Translations under genes and position numbers: made by a program
Notes under the pieces: generated by a model
The model's input: the letters and a program-made list of their open reading frames with translations, nothing else
Told to the model about the DNA's origin: nothing
Database searches by the model: none
Assembly: GCF_003353425.1 (NCBI RefSeq)
Contig: NZ_QRAO01000004.1
Location: 186,001-250,000 of the forward strand
Direction: 5' to 3'
Length of the DNA: 64,000 nt
Origin: Marinirhabdus gelatinilytica
GTDB lineage: Bacteria; Bacteroidota; Bacteroidia; Flavobacteriales; Flavobacteriaceae
Shown here: positions 63,821-64,000 of the stretch, piece after piece
Layout of the letters: every line of letters begins with the position of its first letter
How positions within the stretch are numbered: the stretch's first letter is position 1

Positions 63821-64000
63821 ATGGCAGATTTAAAAGATTTCGCAGAACAATTAGTTAACTTAACCGTAAAAGAGGTTAATGAATTAGCTACTATATTAAA
63901 AGATGAGTACGGTATCGAGCCTGCTGCTGCAGCTGTAGCTGTTGCTGCTGGTGGAGGTGCTGGTGGCGGAGAAGCCGCTGAAGAGCAATCAGAATTCGAC
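63821..64000 (+). CDS. rplL: 50S ribosomal protein L7/L12 (3' end cut by window)
   Basis: The first 60 residues are present: [20 protein letters not shown], then the Ala/Gly-rich hinge [16 protein letters not shown]. It is the flexible stalk protein that recruits translation factors. The rest of the gene and probably rpoB lie beyond the window. Confidence 0.96.
   Translation, partial: MADLKDFAEQLVNLTVKEVNELATILKDEYGIEPAAAAVAVAAGGGAGGGEAAEEQSEFD

Overview
The window comes from the chromosome of a member of the Bacteroidota, almost certainly a pigmented, probably marine Flavobacteriaceae. Supporting signs are: promoters of the Bacteroidota type (TAnnTTTG at -7) instead of E. coli-type boxes; gene starts mostly without Shine-Dalgarno sequences; a PorV/PorQ-like protein of the type IX secretion group; the zeaxanthin-type carotenoid cluster crtI-crtB-crtZ-crtY; and the order tRNA-Thr, Tyr, Gly, Thr, tuf, tRNA-Trp, secE, nusG, rplKAJL. 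I cannot name the genus.

Region 1 to 17957 is one surface or exopolysaccharide locus, all on the plus strand, with many start/stop overlaps. It holds six GT4 glycosyltransferases, one GT2, one exostosin-type (GT47) enzyme, an O-antigen ligase/polymerase-like membrane protein, and the initiating sugar-phosphate transferase at its end. Tailoring genes are mixed in: a sulfotransferase, an FkbM and another methyltransferase, an asparagine-synthase-like amidotransferase without a glutaminase domain, and an MBOAT O-acyltransferase joined to an SGNH-like partner. The product is therefore probably a sulfated, methylated and acylated glycan. No flippase or chain-length regulator is visible; they probably lie upstream.

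18136 to 24408 is envelope housekeeping: a DUF4105 protein, a PorV-like barrel, phosphatidylserine synthase, and the minus-strand run kdsD-tatC-AhpD-like-lptB. Next come recQ, whose product lacks the usual zinc cysteines, and a NUMOD4/HNH endonuclease gene. 27427 to 31858 is the carotenoid operon under a CarH/LitR-like MerR regulator with a B12-binding fold. Two tRNA genes (Lys, Leu) follow.

32366 to 56865 is mostly core metabolism and envelope: aroK, a PyrR-like phosphoribosyltransferase, an S4 protein, an FKBP-like lipoprotein, split transketolase, tgt, an LptF/G permease, accA, dnaB, a NamZ-like lipoprotein, a LolC/E-like permease, cystathionine beta-synthase, a potassium channel, an AGCS symporter, an acyl-CoA dehydrogenase, and several proteins of unknown function.

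57031 to the end is the translation region: rpsU, xerC, raiA, five tRNA genes, tuf, secE, nusG and the L11-L1-L10-L7/L12 genes, the last cut by the window edge. The spaces between the tRNA genes are unusually rich in short palindromic and direct repeats. Two tRNA genes are each followed by a short palindrome-bearing segment that ends in a copy of that tRNA's own 3' end, which I regard as the most novel pattern in the window.
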